Assembly: GCA_011009095.1 (NCBI GenBank)
Contig: VTPC01000417.1
Span: forward strand, 98,707-162,706
Direction of reading: 5' to 3'
Length of the DNA: 64,000 nucleotides
DNA from: Ignelater luminosus
Lineage: Eukaryota > Arthropoda > Insecta > Coleoptera > Elateridae
Each line of letters opens with the position of its first letter. Within the stretch, counting starts at the first letter, position 1. Shown here piece by piece: positions 10,888 through 24,390 of the stretch. Under the pieces are notes generated by a model that did not search any database, was not told where the DNA came from, and saw nothing but the letters and a program-made list of their open reading frames with translations. The position numbers and the translations under genes were made by a program.

Positions 10888-13800
10888 TATAAAATCTTAA
10901 TGGATTTATCTAGTTATAGTGTTAAAAGAATGATAAACTCGATATAAATGTAAAGTATAAAAATAAAATTCTACTTTCTGTTTTTATATGTTTCGTGTTA
11001 AAATTACATTGTAAGAACGTCATCGAATCGATACAAAGAGTCACTTTATTAACTGATACTGATAGCAGCTATGTGAGTAGCGCGCAAGATCTACAACTGC
11101 GGCGCAGGTTTTATAGCACAGACAAGTTATTATATAAGATATGAATAGAGTGGGGATGCTGATATCAAGGGGGAGAAGGAGCACGCGCCAGTGATGACAA
11201 AGTACCGCGGTACAACCAGCCACAGCCGCGGTTATGACAACAGGGCGGTGCCGTACTTTCATAAATAAAACGCACTTGTTGCTCACTCATAATCCCCGCC
11301 TTTAGAACCGCCCAGATTCCATATCTATAACGCGGTCAAGCTCGTTTGTTTTCTTTCAATGCCTGCAAAAATAACGAAGACATTTACGAGAATCCTTGTG
11401 ACACCCCCCATATCTTAAATAAGCGCGTTAGGGCAATATTACTGAACTACACGCATACCGGCTGTCGGTCGGTATTAACTAATTCGTCTGCTGGCTTCGC
11501 TTTCAAATCAAAAGTTTTCTGCATGAATTATTTAATATCGAGCTGAATCAATAATACAAACAGCGATGTAGGCAAACCTCAAATTTTACAAATTCAATTC
11601 TGCCTCGGGTTGGATATAAAGCGCGAGATGGCCGCGCGTTCCCGAGCTTTACGAGGAGGAATATCGCAAACGGGAATAGATAGTTCTTATATATTTCACA
11701 TTTCTGCGATCCCAAGGGTGTTTCACCCCAAAACATTTCTTATTCCAATATGTGCGGGAGTCGGATTATTTTTTCACGGTTTGCGTTGGTTTACGCGCAT
11801 TTGAGGAAACGAGAGCCGGGTTATATTTAGCACATTTCTGATATTGTATTAGGTTCGTTAGTGTCAAGGTAATTTAACCAGTCGTCATAAATAGACGCAG
11901 CACGTGCTTTTGGACCGAATAGGGAAGCGCGAGCTCATCTGATATATTTATCTGCGGAGGGTCGGTTGACAGACAAATGGCTGGGCTCATAGGCTCGTGC
12001 GCTGATAGAGCCGCTTCCGTTTCCATAAAGCTGGAAACAGCCTGTTGTCATATGTGCCGGATTCTCTGCATATTTAACAAACGCTTCCTGTGCAGTCCCG
12101 CCGTTAAATTACATCTATCGCGCGCCCGTATTATTACAGGGTATTTTTTATTGACTTTCGAATAGGGTTTCACCCGTCTGGGAATCACTAAAAATGCTGT
12201 ATTTTATTTATAAAATATTTCCGCGAGGACTGCACTCAAGCTGATGTGGCGCAGATGGATATACTTCATGTTAACGTTTATGTTATTTTGGTAAATAAAC
12301 GGTAGACTCGGACGGAAACTCACAAGGCTTCGCGTAGATCGCATTTCTATATCGAAGCCGTTCGCAACGCGTTATCCAGTTTCGCGAGAAAGTGACAGTC
12401 ATAAAACGGATATCAATATACACAGCGGCGATAGGCCGGGAACGGGTAATGCAATTACATTTCATCTTATTTGCAATAAAATGGGATGAGCTGCGTCACC
12501 ATATGCTATCTCGTCCTTATAACCCTGGCACGCTACATTGTTGTAGGTACAATCAATGAGATCGCTTTTTCAAAAAAAAATTCCTAAAAACTGTAAATTA
12601 CAAGAGGATATCGTCAAAAGCAGGGGCGCACGAGTTAATAGCCATCGGTCAGTTGCACAACAATAACGTATGATCAATTATATTCTTGCTATTAAGGGTG
12701 ACATGGGTGCAGCTGGCGCCTACGCGCAATATATTATTATTATTCTGTCCTCAAATATTGTCGGAAATATAAAGTATTGAATAAACGGATGGATACCTGA
12801 CATAATCCAGGTTATATTTAGGGCACAATACCGATAGCTTATAGCTCGATGACATTACAATGACATAAATATAGCTCCTGTTTGTCTTCGAACATGAACC
12901 CGCATTATGAGTGGTTGGATTTCTGCCCATGCGGTCATCACAATCCAACTCGCAGGTACTCGGATAAACATCTCGCATTACATTGCGCATTGAAAATGAC
13001 ATAAAAGAGCACGACAAACAACAGAGGACAAATATCTTGCGGTGAAAACCAAAGAAAGGAAATATCTGGTATGGTACTCTGTTATTAGTACACATTAAAA
13101 TTTATTTTGTTATGTGACAGGGCTTGTATGCGTAGGTACATTATTCCGCTTAAATTATCTTCAGTTATGCGTTGATCTTTATGTGACAACGTAGCATAAC
13201 GTCTAGTTATTATCGTAAGTAATGACATGGAATGAGAATTTATAAAAGTCATCTCTAGATGAAAGCGGAGAATTTATTAACGTTATGAACACGCTCCAAG
13301 GAAAATAATTCAAATTTTATTCTTTCAATAAAAAAAGAGAAACATTTTATGTCGAACCATGGTAGTCCTGATTGAATATAAAATCCTAAATTCAATGAAA
13401 GGTAACAATGAGTAAAGCATTCATAAATGTAAAAGAAACAAAAGTGACACTAAAAAGTGAGAAGTTTACATAGTGAATAGTTCGCTAAACAAAGCTTTCT
13501 GAAGTCCTATCATTTGCTGCATCAATATTCAAGGAAGAAGAGCAAAATCGTAATCAGTTCGTCCCTAAATTAAGTAAAAATTGTTTGGTCATTCATGACA
13601 TCATGACTTTTAATTCCCGCAATCATAAATTACGATTTTAGAATCCAGAAAATGTTAGTTTAGCAGTTTTCAGTCTCAACGAAAGCTAAAATTGGAAAAA
13701 TGTGAAGAACATACTACTAGGTGAGAGCATCAAATCATTTAGTTTTTCTATTGCATAAAAGCAAGTGAGTAAAAATACAAAAGAGTTAGAGATTCTGTTA

Positions 13801-15491
13801 ACAAAATGTTCGAAACAAATAAGTATTTTGTTGACAAGACTGAATTGAATAACATCATCAAACCATATTGCTTATGCTTTCGGCAAAGAAACACTTCAGT
13901 ATAAAATAAAAAAAAGACAAAAAATAAACATTGCAATAGAGATGGCATGGAGGGTTTTCCAAGACTAATGGTGATATTGTATTAGGGTATTGTTGAAACT
14001 AGAAATTTCAAAATTACATCAAGTTCGCAAGTTGTCAAGTTTAATTTAGCTGGTAATATTTTTGGGTTTCGTTTTCTAGAATAACTGATGACCATGATTA
14101 GTTGAGTCTGATTTTTCAGTACTTATAATATAAAATGAAAAATAGTTCTTCTCACAAAAACACTCTCTTGGTGGCACCAGCAGGTTGAAAGAAATTTATA
14201 TGATGTTAAACAAAAAAGCTTCTGGAAAAATCATGACATCAAATGACACTGCAGGTGAACTTCGGTAATCTTTTGACCATGTCTACAACGATTCTTCTCA
14301 TGATAAGTGTTTAGAATGTAAAAGCACCTACGCGTTGTTTTAGCTAGCAAAGTATGCAAGATTGACCATGATGTAAAGTTGCTCAGAAACATAATCATAA
14401 GCAACATATATTTAGTATGTCTTCTACCTGACATTTCACAAATTTACTGGGCCTATTAAATAAATCATGTTTTGTTACTGATGGAAGGTTAAATACTAAA
14501 CTGGCTTTCATCAAGCTTATACCAAGATAAAGTAGAAAGTTTAGACCTTAGAAAAAAGGATTTCATGGGATTATTAAAAGACTATGGGAAAAATATTACT
14601 GTAAGCTATTGAACCATAAGACACAGGCGATGAACCAAACTGGAATTGAAGAAGTTTTTGGTCAAGATTATTTAAAAGTCTAAACTAAGGGAAACAGTTA
14701 CTCAGATATTTTCTGAAACATTCCCTTTTCTTTTCCGTTAAAAAGGAATTTCTCATAGCAAGGGTAAGGACCAAAGAAAGACATCTTTAAGAATAGAATC
14801 TTCATTCTCTGATAAATTGTATCATTAATATCAAAACTTAAATGATTGATAAGAAAACGAAATTAATTAATTCTACCATGAATATTGATGATAACGTCAT
14901 GAATTAATTATTTTTGGTTTGAGCATACTTCTAACGAAAGCCAGTGGAAAGAGCAATTCTCTATATAATAATGAAACTATTATAGATGTAATTAACAAAT
15001 TTCTGAGATTTAACGTCTACTATTTCGCCAGAAATCAATAGCTTAGTGTGAATACTGACAACCATTCAAATATCTTTTAGTAACAGAGAATATTCTATGC
15101 TGTCTTAATGTAATTCGTCTTTCAGATTGTTTACTCAAAAGAAATTATTTGCAAATAGTGATTCAACGTTTGGTTACTACTTTTGACCTAAACAGAATAT
15201 TTGTTTAGTGGTAGCCTAATTTTAGAGAGTGTAGTAGTCAAAATAGTTCAGTAAATCATTTTTTTCAGTGTTTTTGTATTCTTTCTCCTTAGTCCGTATC
15301 GAACGTAATGAGGCCATGAAGAGATTCCTAATCTAGAAAAATCAAATAGTGTTAGTAGAAGACTTCAAAATAAAGGTTGAAAGTGACAAAAGATTGCTGA
15401 GAAATAATTCCAGGTAAATCGTTCATTTCTTTTTTATTACTTTATACACTTAAATTTCAAATTTATAAAAAAGAAAGTATCTAGTTCCATA
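10888..15491. other. spalt upstream region or first intron, left part
   Basis: There is no recognisable gene. The part from about 11,040 to 12,550 looks less AT-rich and less repetitive than the flanks and may hold spalt regulatory elements or its promoter. From about 13,200 to 15,400 the sequence returns to AT-rich, low-information DNA that looks like decayed mobile elements, but no family could be named. Confidence 0.5.
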
Positions 15492-15493
15492 TA

Positions 15494-15524
15494 AAGGGTT
15501 TTCCAATAAGAGGTGTTATTTTGA
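15494..15524 (+). repeat. Mariner terminal inverted repeat, left
   Basis: 31 bp, a perfect inverse match to 16751-16781. Similarity stops abruptly at the next base, which defines the repeat length. Confidence 0.93.
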
Positions 15525-15598
15525 TATTCAAAGAAAAGTGCCATTTTTTAATATAAATGATCGGATGTTTATTTCATTATAAAGAGGAAGGTATGCCG

Positions 15599-16667
15599 TT
15601 AATAGTGGAAAATAACATCAGGCAAATGACCACCACGACCACGCTTACAGGACAATATCCTTTTCATGAAATTTTCCATAACCAAATCGCAAAGTGGCTG
15701 CCCTATGTCCTCGATAGCCTCACGAATTCCATCTTTGAGGTCTTGAATCGACGCTGGGCTCTTTCACGTGGCCCCAAAGAAAGAAGTCGCAAGGTGTTAA
15801 ATCACAAGATCTTGGTGGCCAATTGTGATCACCTCTTCGAGAGATAACACGGTCCGGAAACTTTTTCCGTAAAAGATCAATGGTTTCGTTGCTTGTGTGG
15901 CACGTAGCGCCGTCTTGTTGAAAGTAAACGTTGTCCAGATCAATACCATCCAATTCCGGCCATAAAAAATCGTTAATCATCTCTCGATAGCGCAATCCAG
16001 TCACCGTAACTGTTGCTCCAGCCTCATTTTCGAAAAAGTAAGGTCCAATGACTCCGCCGGACCATAAACCGCACCAAACAGTCACACGTTGAGGATAGAG
16101 AGACTTTTCAACAATAACTCTTGGATTTTCTGAGCCCCAGATCCGACAATTTTGCTTGTTGACGAAGCCACAGAGGTGGAAATGGGCCTCATCACTCAAG
16201 ATGATTTTTCGATGGAATTCTGGATCATTTTCATGCATTTCAACGACCCAATCAGCAAAGACACGACGTTGTTGATGATCGGCCGGCTTGAGTTCTTGTG
16301 TTAACTGGACTTTATAAGCCTTAAGACCCAAATCTTTATGCAAAATACGGTGTAATGACGTTTGTGGAATGGCTAATTCCAAAGAACGACGAGGAATGGA
16401 CAAACCTGGGTTTTCTTTAACACTTTCGGCTACAACAGCAATATTCTCGGCTGTTCTTGAGCGACGTGCACGGGTTTTATTCTTCACATCACTAACTTGT
16501 CCCAAGAGCTCGAATTTTTTCACCAATTTCTGTATTGCGGTCCGACAAGGTGCTTCGCGGTGACCCAAAAATGTTCGAGTTTTACGAACCGTCTCTGCCA
16601 AATTTTCACCATTTTTATAGTGAATTTTAATAATTTCAATGCGTTGTTGAAGCGTGTATCGTTCCAT
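15599..16667 (-). pseudogene. Mariner transposase, 3' frameshifted
   Basis: The ATG at 16667 opens 315 codons. Residues 1-110 are paired helix-turn-helix DNA-binding segments, and the catalytic core follows. The motifs are SDEAHF (D159), QQDGA (D252) and LTPCDFFLWG (D294), with 41 residues between the last two aspartates; this is the DD41D signature associated with rosa-like mariners. After GHVKE the reading is lost and stops at 15722-15720. Another frame continues with PASIQDLKDGIREAI and ends GRGGHLPDVIFHY plus TAA at 15601-15599, as the family normally ends. A short deletion near 15,770 has therefore removed a few codons and shifted the frame. All three catalytic residues remain, but the C-terminal end is lost from the main frame. 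Confidence 0.9.
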
Positions 16668-16750
16668 ATTTATTAATGGCGTAGTTTCTACTTGTCAAAT
16701 GTCAAAAAATGATAGCTTCAAAAGTGACATCTACCGAAATAGCGGGCTAT

Positions 16751-16781
16751 TCAAAATAACACCTCTTATTGGAAAACCCTT
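16751..16781 (-). repeat. Mariner terminal inverted repeat, right
   Basis: 31 bp, a perfect inverse match to 15494-15524, followed by the TA duplication at 16782-16783. Confidence 0.93.
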
Positions 16782-16783
16782 TA

Positions 16784-19700
16784 CTTCTTTCAGTTGCAAA
16801 CCTCTGATTGCTTTTGCATTTACAGATGTTTGCTAAAAAAACGTTCTTCCTTTCAAACAGAGAATTAGACATGGAATCCAAATAACAAGGAAGGTAATTT
16901 GTAAAATTGAGGCATGCTCATCAAAAAATATCACTGAAAGCTTCTCAGGACGAAGCACCCGCTACATAACTTGGAGATGATTACTCATGAAAAATTTTAA
17001 ATGCGAATATAAAACCAAATTTGATGAAAATAAAATTAAATTACCAAATGTAAAATGAAAGAAACAAGATAGGCAATAACACACAATCAAATGATTTTTT
17101 CTAATAGGAGATAAAACGTTTTTTTTTAGATTTACAATTTTTCGTGAAACGACAACACCAAAGGATATTAAAGTGATGTGTTAGTTTGAGAAATTATTTG
17201 TCCAAGACTCTGCAAATTCAATAATTTTATACAAAGCGAAGAGGAAAAGCAAGGTTATCGCAAGCACGACCAACAGGCTAATCTGCAAGTCTCACTTTGA
17301 AAACCATATTTGGTGCTATTGTGCACGTTTTCTTATTGTTATCATAAGCGTATGCTTTACATGTATATTTGCGGTCTTCCGAACTACATTGCTTTGTTAT
17401 ATGCAATTTATTTGATTATTTTAATGTAGTCTGGCACTTTTTGTCTTTGCTTTCGCAACTACAACATTCATATAAATAAGGACTTAAACGTCTTCGGTGC
17501 GTATATCTTTTATTTGAACGTACTAAAAGTATTTCGTTTTTTTCATTACCAACTCCAGTGTAAAGATTTTAAAAATGTAAATGAACGGGCTATAAACCTT
17601 ATGGCATACCAATCTAAAACTTTGAAATAAAATTTTATGTATTTTAAATGACAAAAATATGCAAAATATGACTATAAATTCACGTCGATCAAAAACACGT
17701 TAATATGTCCTAGCCGTTAGAAACAAAAAAATAAAAACAAACTCTTTGTTAATGTTAATAACAGACTTGGCATCAAATTAATGTTAAAAATCTATAAAAG
17801 TCAACCTTGTCACACGAAAAGAACATGATTAAAATGGAGTCAATCGCATTTTATAGTTTTATGTCCGCCTATAATGGAACAAGTCCAGATGTATATTTAT
17901 AAATAATTGTAATAAAATCTGAGATTCTCGAGATAAATCTGAGACAAAATGCTTCATTAAAAGAAACTTAGTATTTCTAGAAGCGATTTTGATGGTTATA
18001 GATTATATTTGGTTTAGGTTCGGTAACGGTCGATTCTTGGATTGTTTTTAAATCCCGGTTTTTTTTTTTACTAACCCGGCCAATTAACCAGGTAAAAGTA
18101 TAATACCTATACTATACGATATAATAATAGAAAGATACAGGCGATACAGCTTAAGGCTCATTCAACTTAAAAATATTTAAAAGATCATAAAAATAATTGA
18201 TTAGATTTTAAGAGAATTCTGAGAAAGAGAGGCGTGTGTTTTATTTTTTGTGTTGGTTATAAACTGATAATTAAAAATTAAAAATTTTTGTATTACCTAA
18301 CGCACCCAGTTAATATCCATTTTAAAACTTTTTAAAATTTTATCTGTGTAGTTAAACTAGATTAACTCATTAAGAAACAGATACAAGCATGCAATACCAA
18401 ATTCAGGCCCATTTTCTAAATTTGCAACTTTCTGTTTTCTCTGTGTTAAAATGGAGAATAAGTTATAGGATATCTTGAAAAACACATACTTACCTTCAAT
18501 AATAATTAGTTTTTGGTGGTCTATACAAAATAAGCTACAGCATTTCTTATTGGGGTTTTTCTATACATCTAGTTTCTTAAAAGCACCAGCAGGTGAAATA
18601 ATTATAAAGAATTTCAACAGAGTTATGTCAAGCCTTTCGGAAATATCAAGTAGTTATTTAGTGCTCATTTTTGATTGATGCGTAACGAGTGGCAAAAGGA
18701 TGACTCGAATAGCTGGAGAAGAACTGTAAGAAGAACAGTAGACTTATTATTACACTTCAAGCAGCAATAATCTACAAGGAAAGATTTGGCCAAGAACTTT
18801 AAAATGATAGTATTGTTTTGGTCCAACTAATCGTGCAAAAACAGTGCTGACCAAGTAAAATCTTATGGATAGATAGTTTAGAAAGAGTAACATCAGCATC
18901 ACCGTCCTTGCTCGGAAATGATTTCCAACGAATTTCATTGCAGAACAACCAAGCGAGGTTAATTTACATAGTGCATTCCATTGTTCATCAACTCATTATC
19001 AAAAGGCAAACAAGATCTTCTCCTGCACAGCAACAACTTTCTCTAATGTGCACGTTTCTGTTTCCACTAGTTTTGCTCTGAAAAGCCAATCAGTCCAAAA
19101 TTGAGGGAAATCCTGAGTGCAAAGTGCAAGATTGGTCAGCACAGTAGGTACATAAAAGCATTCTTTAGATAGTGGTATGGACCTAAAAACGAAGTTAGTA
19201 GTATTTGATTTTCTCTGCGCATCAAGTATAAATTGAGTAAAATCAAGCTGTGTGATACCAAGAATGACAATATCCTAAAAGAATCTTTAGAATAACAAAA
19301 TACAAAGGAATATGTGGAAAAAGAACCGTCGTTAAACTAATTTAGACATCCATAATAATAATTATAGTTCAACAAAACCAATCATTATTGTTGAAGTATG
19401 GAGTAATGCTAAAACAAATCGTGCTGGTTTAATCGTAATCAGATTATAAAATAATCAAATGAAAAACCGAGATAATTCATTTACAACCAAGAAGTGCAAA
19501 CCGAAACCATCGAAAAGATGTGCAAGACGACCTGCAGGTTAGGTGATCCCAGTTATGAGTTTTGGGTTGCATACTTCAAGCCGATTTTATATGGCTAGTC
19601 TGCTATTTGTGATTGTCGAGGCATTGTGGCACGGCATGATTTTGCTTTTACTTCACTGGGCCACAGTAAACATTTTTATAATAAAACACTACAAAAAAAT

Positions 19701-22700
19701 GTTTTATTTAAATATGTTTCAAGATTCCTGCACTCTTTTTGTTAACTGTATTAATTGAGCAACTGCTGACGAAAAACAGATCTAACAGACACCATTTGGA
19801 AAAATCGATATCTTAGGTAAATCGGAAGAGAAGTTGGTAAAAAGACCAAAAACGTGTATAATTTACTGTGGAGAGTACAGATTTATTTATTGGCCTGTGA
19901 TTAAGTTTTCAAAATTTTGCATGACTCCTAATGTGTCAAAAGTATTGTTCGTATTTGAGCTAAGAATCCAATTAGCGTTTTAACATTTAGAATATAATAT
20001 TATCTTTGCCCATAGCTCATTTATCTAATTTCTAGTTTTGCACATAAGACAATTCTGCTTTTTGTACTTTGCCATAAACAATATTTTGCTTATATTTTCC
20101 AAAGCAATTTCAGCTGGGCCTTAGTCCTATTTCTTCGCGATACCCATTTTGTAATTTATAACATAGCGACTCCACAAAACGTAATGAATAGTCATTTAGG
20201 TAGACATTTTCATTTGAAGGAAAAAAATTGGAAAAATGATTAATCGAGCTTCAGGTAGTCATTCTGGACCTTAAAATGAGTAGAAAAGTCTATATAAACA
20301 ACAAACGCTTTGTAGCCATTGATATCTTTCATGGGTGTTTCCGAAATAGGTAATGGAAAAATAGTGATTCTAAAAACTTAGATAATCTATGTTACCAAAA
20401 ACATTACATTCTTGATCATAAGTATGTTATGTTGATTTTTCTTACTCATTTGATGTTTGTTCCATTATTTTTGACCTCATCTTGGATAGACCAATATCTA
20501 CTCATTCGTTGAATTCTCTCCAGTTTTATTTCCTTATTCGAATTCAATCCAGTTACCTATAAGCGAGACTAGTATAAATGAAGAACTTACTAAAAGTCTT
20601 TCCTCGGTTAAACTTTACTTATTGTTCATAATCTAAACAAATTTGTTAAAAATTTAAAAATAGCTTTGAGCAATATAAACAAAAAATGTCCAATAATTCC
20701 AATTAAACCCAGATGGAAGAAAAGATTGAGAAAATAACGATTTAAATTTAAAACTTACCAACTAAATTCTATAAAAATGTTTAATAGTAAATTTTATTGC
20801 TTTATATATTGTTAACAATTTCTTATCAAATCTACTATTATGTTTGTGGCATGTAAAGCATTTTTACAACTTTCTTTCTTAGCGGAGTAAATTTCTATTT
20901 TAGTATTAAGTTTTAGCAAAATGGTTATTCATGTTTTCGTTTTCGCCCTTGCTTCTACCCTTTCTAATAAATAATTAAACAACCGTTTTTATAATATTAA
21001 TAAAAAAGGTCAGCCTACAATTAGAAACTCTGAGTTGAGAACAGAATGGAAACATGTCGATGTACCATACAATAGGGATAGATACCAATTAGTCTTTCCA
21101 ACATTGTACAGACTAAACTAAATTCAATTCTAAAGCGAAACTGTGTCCATTTTATCAAAACTAAATTAAGATTATTTTATACAGCATAAAAAAGTGAATT
21201 TATATGTTTTTTAAAAGAAAAAGACAATCATGAAGGTTCTTATATTGGTGGAATTTATAAAACCGAAAAATTTCATTCTCGAGGTGTTAAAAAAATTCCT
21301 CGGAAACAGGTACTACAGGTAGAAATTATCTCTACCCCTATCGCATAGTTTATTTTATGGCGGTTCTACCTCTCAAAAAAACATTTTTAGTAAATCTCGG
21401 TGTATTCAGAGCGGGCGCTTTTAAATATCGATTCCAATAGCGGATGTGTTCTCCATTAAAATGTTTCAATTTGGTAGGGGGAATATAAGAACAGTGAGTG
21501 ATACACACCAAATTCGGATAAATCAAAAGTTCCATGAAGGTGGTATATGGAAAACGTTAATCGAGAGTGAGTGATACACAGAGATTTATTTTTTGCTACT
21601 CTCAGAGAAGACAAATTAGCGGTAATGTAAAAGTGGTTTTGTGGCTTTTTAAAAACGGTTTCAATTTACCTGATACTCGCTCTACTCTTGATTATTTCAT
21701 TCCATCCAATTCATTTTACTTTCATTATTTAATTCGTATATTCAAAGAGATAATTTTATAAATGCGACAAAAGAGAGCAAACGTATATGTGTACAATACA
21801 AAAAATTCCATACTATGTTAAAACAAAGGCATAAAGTATCGACAGAACATGGCTTCTTCGTTTACGACAGAGCCTGCGAAGCATTGTTTAAAAACCACTA
21901 ATTATAAAGCCTGCTAAGGCAGAGCAACGGAGATTTATTTTTCTTGCATATTGAAAGGCTTGCTTGTTGTTGGCAGTGCAGTTGCAATATAACTCAGATC
22001 ATGTGACAGCAGGGTTAAGCAGAGACGTACTGAGAAGAACCGACCGATTTGTTAATTTGTTGGTTTAGAGGTGTCTCACTTTTCTAAATTTTCTATTTTA
22101 GAATTTCTTAAAATTTATTTTGTTCATACTTAATATTTCATAGGAAACTAAATAATAATAAATCAAAAATTATAATCAGCTTATAAAATATCCAGTTTTC
22201 AAAGTTTCTCAATTTTGAATTATATAAATAAAAACCTAACTGAAATGTTGCACAATAATTTTTTTAAGTATTAATTAGTATCATTGCTAAAAATGATTAT
22301 ATTTGTAGATACGGTCCTGACAATAAAAGTTTAAAAAGCGCCATAGTCAAAGAGCCAAAGAGCGACCATGTAGCGAAGATGCCGATGCTGAAAATCCTTT
22401 TATTTCAATTCCTGCTGGAGCTAAGGATGCCATAACTTCAAGTCATTCCGAGCACTGAGCCTTTAGCTTCACTTTGCATGTCTCATATCGAGATAATTTT
22501 GCACGCCTCGAGGTACCCGGTGCTTTATTTTTTAAACGAATTTATCAAATGAAAAGATTTCTGTGAATCTGGGTGGAGCTCACGAAGGTATTCAGTGTGT
22601 AAGGATAGTATTTAACTTAAGGGCAGTGTAAATCGACAACTAAATACGTGTGGGTGGATTGCGATGATGCTATCATGAATATAATTTGAAAACATTCTTT

Positions 22701-24266
22701 ATCAACGCCTTTAATAGATTTTTTTAAAACTCTATCAAAAGTTAGAAATATATTTTTGTAAATTATCTACATAGAAATTTTATAAAATACATATGGCAAG
22801 TATTTCTTTGTTCTTACATATAATAGACTGAGCTTTATTTAGTTCTATACACTAAATCTCAGTTTTCTAAAGTTACAATAAATGAAGACGCTTTTAAAAA
22901 TTGTATCTACTTTGATACTATCGAATTCGGTCAATTTGGTCTGATGATTTTTAGTAATATTGGTTTGCTCCTAATTTAAGATTGTAATATTATTAATAGT
23001 TTCATTGCTTAAAATTTAATATTATCAGTTATCAAGGTTTAGACTTTTTTTCTAGCGCACAGACAAAATAAAAAAAAGGAATAAACAAAAACAAAAATTC
23101 ACCTTAGAAACAGTTAATATTACATAACTACATGCCGCATTATTTTTACTCTTTGAATTGCTTTAGAAATCCTCAACTCTTTGACGAACATAAGGCTTTC
23201 AAAATTATCAATACAAGAAGATCGATCATTAATAAATAAGTTAGGTAATATAGGCCGACAGTTACTATCATATGGTATTCATCCCAGATTTTTTTACGTG
23301 AATAAAAATATCTGTAGCTCAGCCTCAGTAACGCATAACTGTTTCTAATAATATTTTTATGAGGTCTGAGAACAAAAATTATCCGAGTAATACGTTAGAG
23401 AATCACCTAGGTACCATAAGTTTCTGGGAAGACTTTAGCTTCTTTAAGTTTTGGAAACGATATGGCACGTGTGCAAGAGCTCAGAAACTTAAAGAGACCC
23501 ATTTTCCAACTTCTGACTTTTTTATATTCATTTTGCAGTCGTTATAGACATTAAAATTTCTACGGCTATGAAAAGTGCAAAGAAGTCTTCGTAGGAACAT
23601 TTAAAAAAATTAGAACCGCCAAAAGCCAAAGATTCGATAAAGCAGCGCCCAAGCCCGGCAAAACCCCGATTGTTGCTTTCAGAATTACCACAAAAAGTGG
23701 TGTAACAAGAACTATGCTAGTGAGTCTGAAATGAAAGTCAAATTCTAATCTTGGTAAGTTTTCTGAGACTCAGCTCAATAGGAAATAAGCAACTTCCTAA
23801 TTTCAAATGCAACAACTTTTTGCATTTCTTGTGTACATCTAATCAAAGTCTATTCAAGCACTTTCAAGTTTGTTTTGATCGACCTTTTCAAGCGATAAAA
23901 CAGACATTTTTTCAGTCCTGCTTCATTTTCAAAGTAGAGTATTCAAAATTCCGAAACTGAAAAAGTTGTTCCATAGTCTGATTCTTGTTCCATAGTCTGA
24001 TTCTTCTTCCAGGATACTATAACGGGTCATCCGTTAAGTTAAGAATGAGAGAACCACATTTAGCATTATAGTACCACAATCTTTGAGCAAAAAATTTTGT
24101 AAAAAGGGCATTGTCTGAGACATTTACTTCCTTTCTATCATCGAAGATGGTTTTTCTTAGTTCTTTGTTTTATTAATTATTACTACAGTTCAAGATTTGA
24201 TTCAGAAAAATGTTCGTGCAATCTAGTTTGAATACAGTAGATACTTAAGTATATATTTGGCATGAC
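16784..24266. other. Gene-free AT-rich stretch
   Basis: No coding exon, RNA gene or intact element was recognised in about 7.5 kb. Short open frames are scattered and lack domains. A segment around 22,330-22,700 looks more complex than its surroundings. A 19-bp unit, TTGTTCCATAGTCTGATTC, occurs twice in tandem just past the middle of the wider region (23,966-24,003). Confidence 0.5.
23966..24003 (+). repeat. Two tandem copies of a 19-bp unit
   Basis: The unit TTGTTCCATAGTCTGATTC occurs twice back to back with no mismatch. No function is suggested. Confidence 0.85.
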
Positions 24267-24390
24267 CAGAGTCGGCCTCAGACGTTAAGTGAATGAGGCA
24301 ATTGTCTCTGGTCGCACAAATATGGCGGCACAAAAAGCGCTAAAAAAGAGGCAATGCAATAGTTTAGATACGTCCCGCCCAACACTTTTC
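24267..24390. mobile_element. Possible hAT-type terminal fragment
   Basis: The segment starts CAGAGTCGGCCTCAG, resembling the CAGGGCCGGC-type ends of many hAT elements and their MITEs, and continues with GAGGCAATTGTCTCTGGTCG. No opposite end, 8-bp duplication or transposase was found, so this is a similarity by eye only. Confidence 0.3.

Larger units (their letters stand above)
15492..16783 (-). mobile_element. DD41D (rosa-like) mariner transposon with intact terminal repeats
   Basis: A 1.29-kb Tc1/mariner element flanked by TA at both ends (15492-15493 and 16782-16783), the expected target duplication. The terminal inverted repeats (15494-15524 and 16751-16781) are 31 bp and identical; each begins AAGGGTTTTCCAATAAGAGG. 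The transposase lies on the minus strand and occupies most of the interior. Identical repeats with little coding decay point to a fairly recent insertion. The element cannot make an intact transposase because the frame breaks near its 3' end, but its ends could still be recognised by an active enzyme. Confidence 0.93.

Noticed and set aside
15557..15847. Plus-strand frame of 96 codons in the mariner
   Set aside because: It is antisense to the transposase 3' region, with no independent motif.
18475..19758. Short frames and a segment vaguely like piggyBac (IKYKLSKIKLCDTK)
   Set aside because: The similarity could not be extended to neighbouring conserved blocks in any frame.
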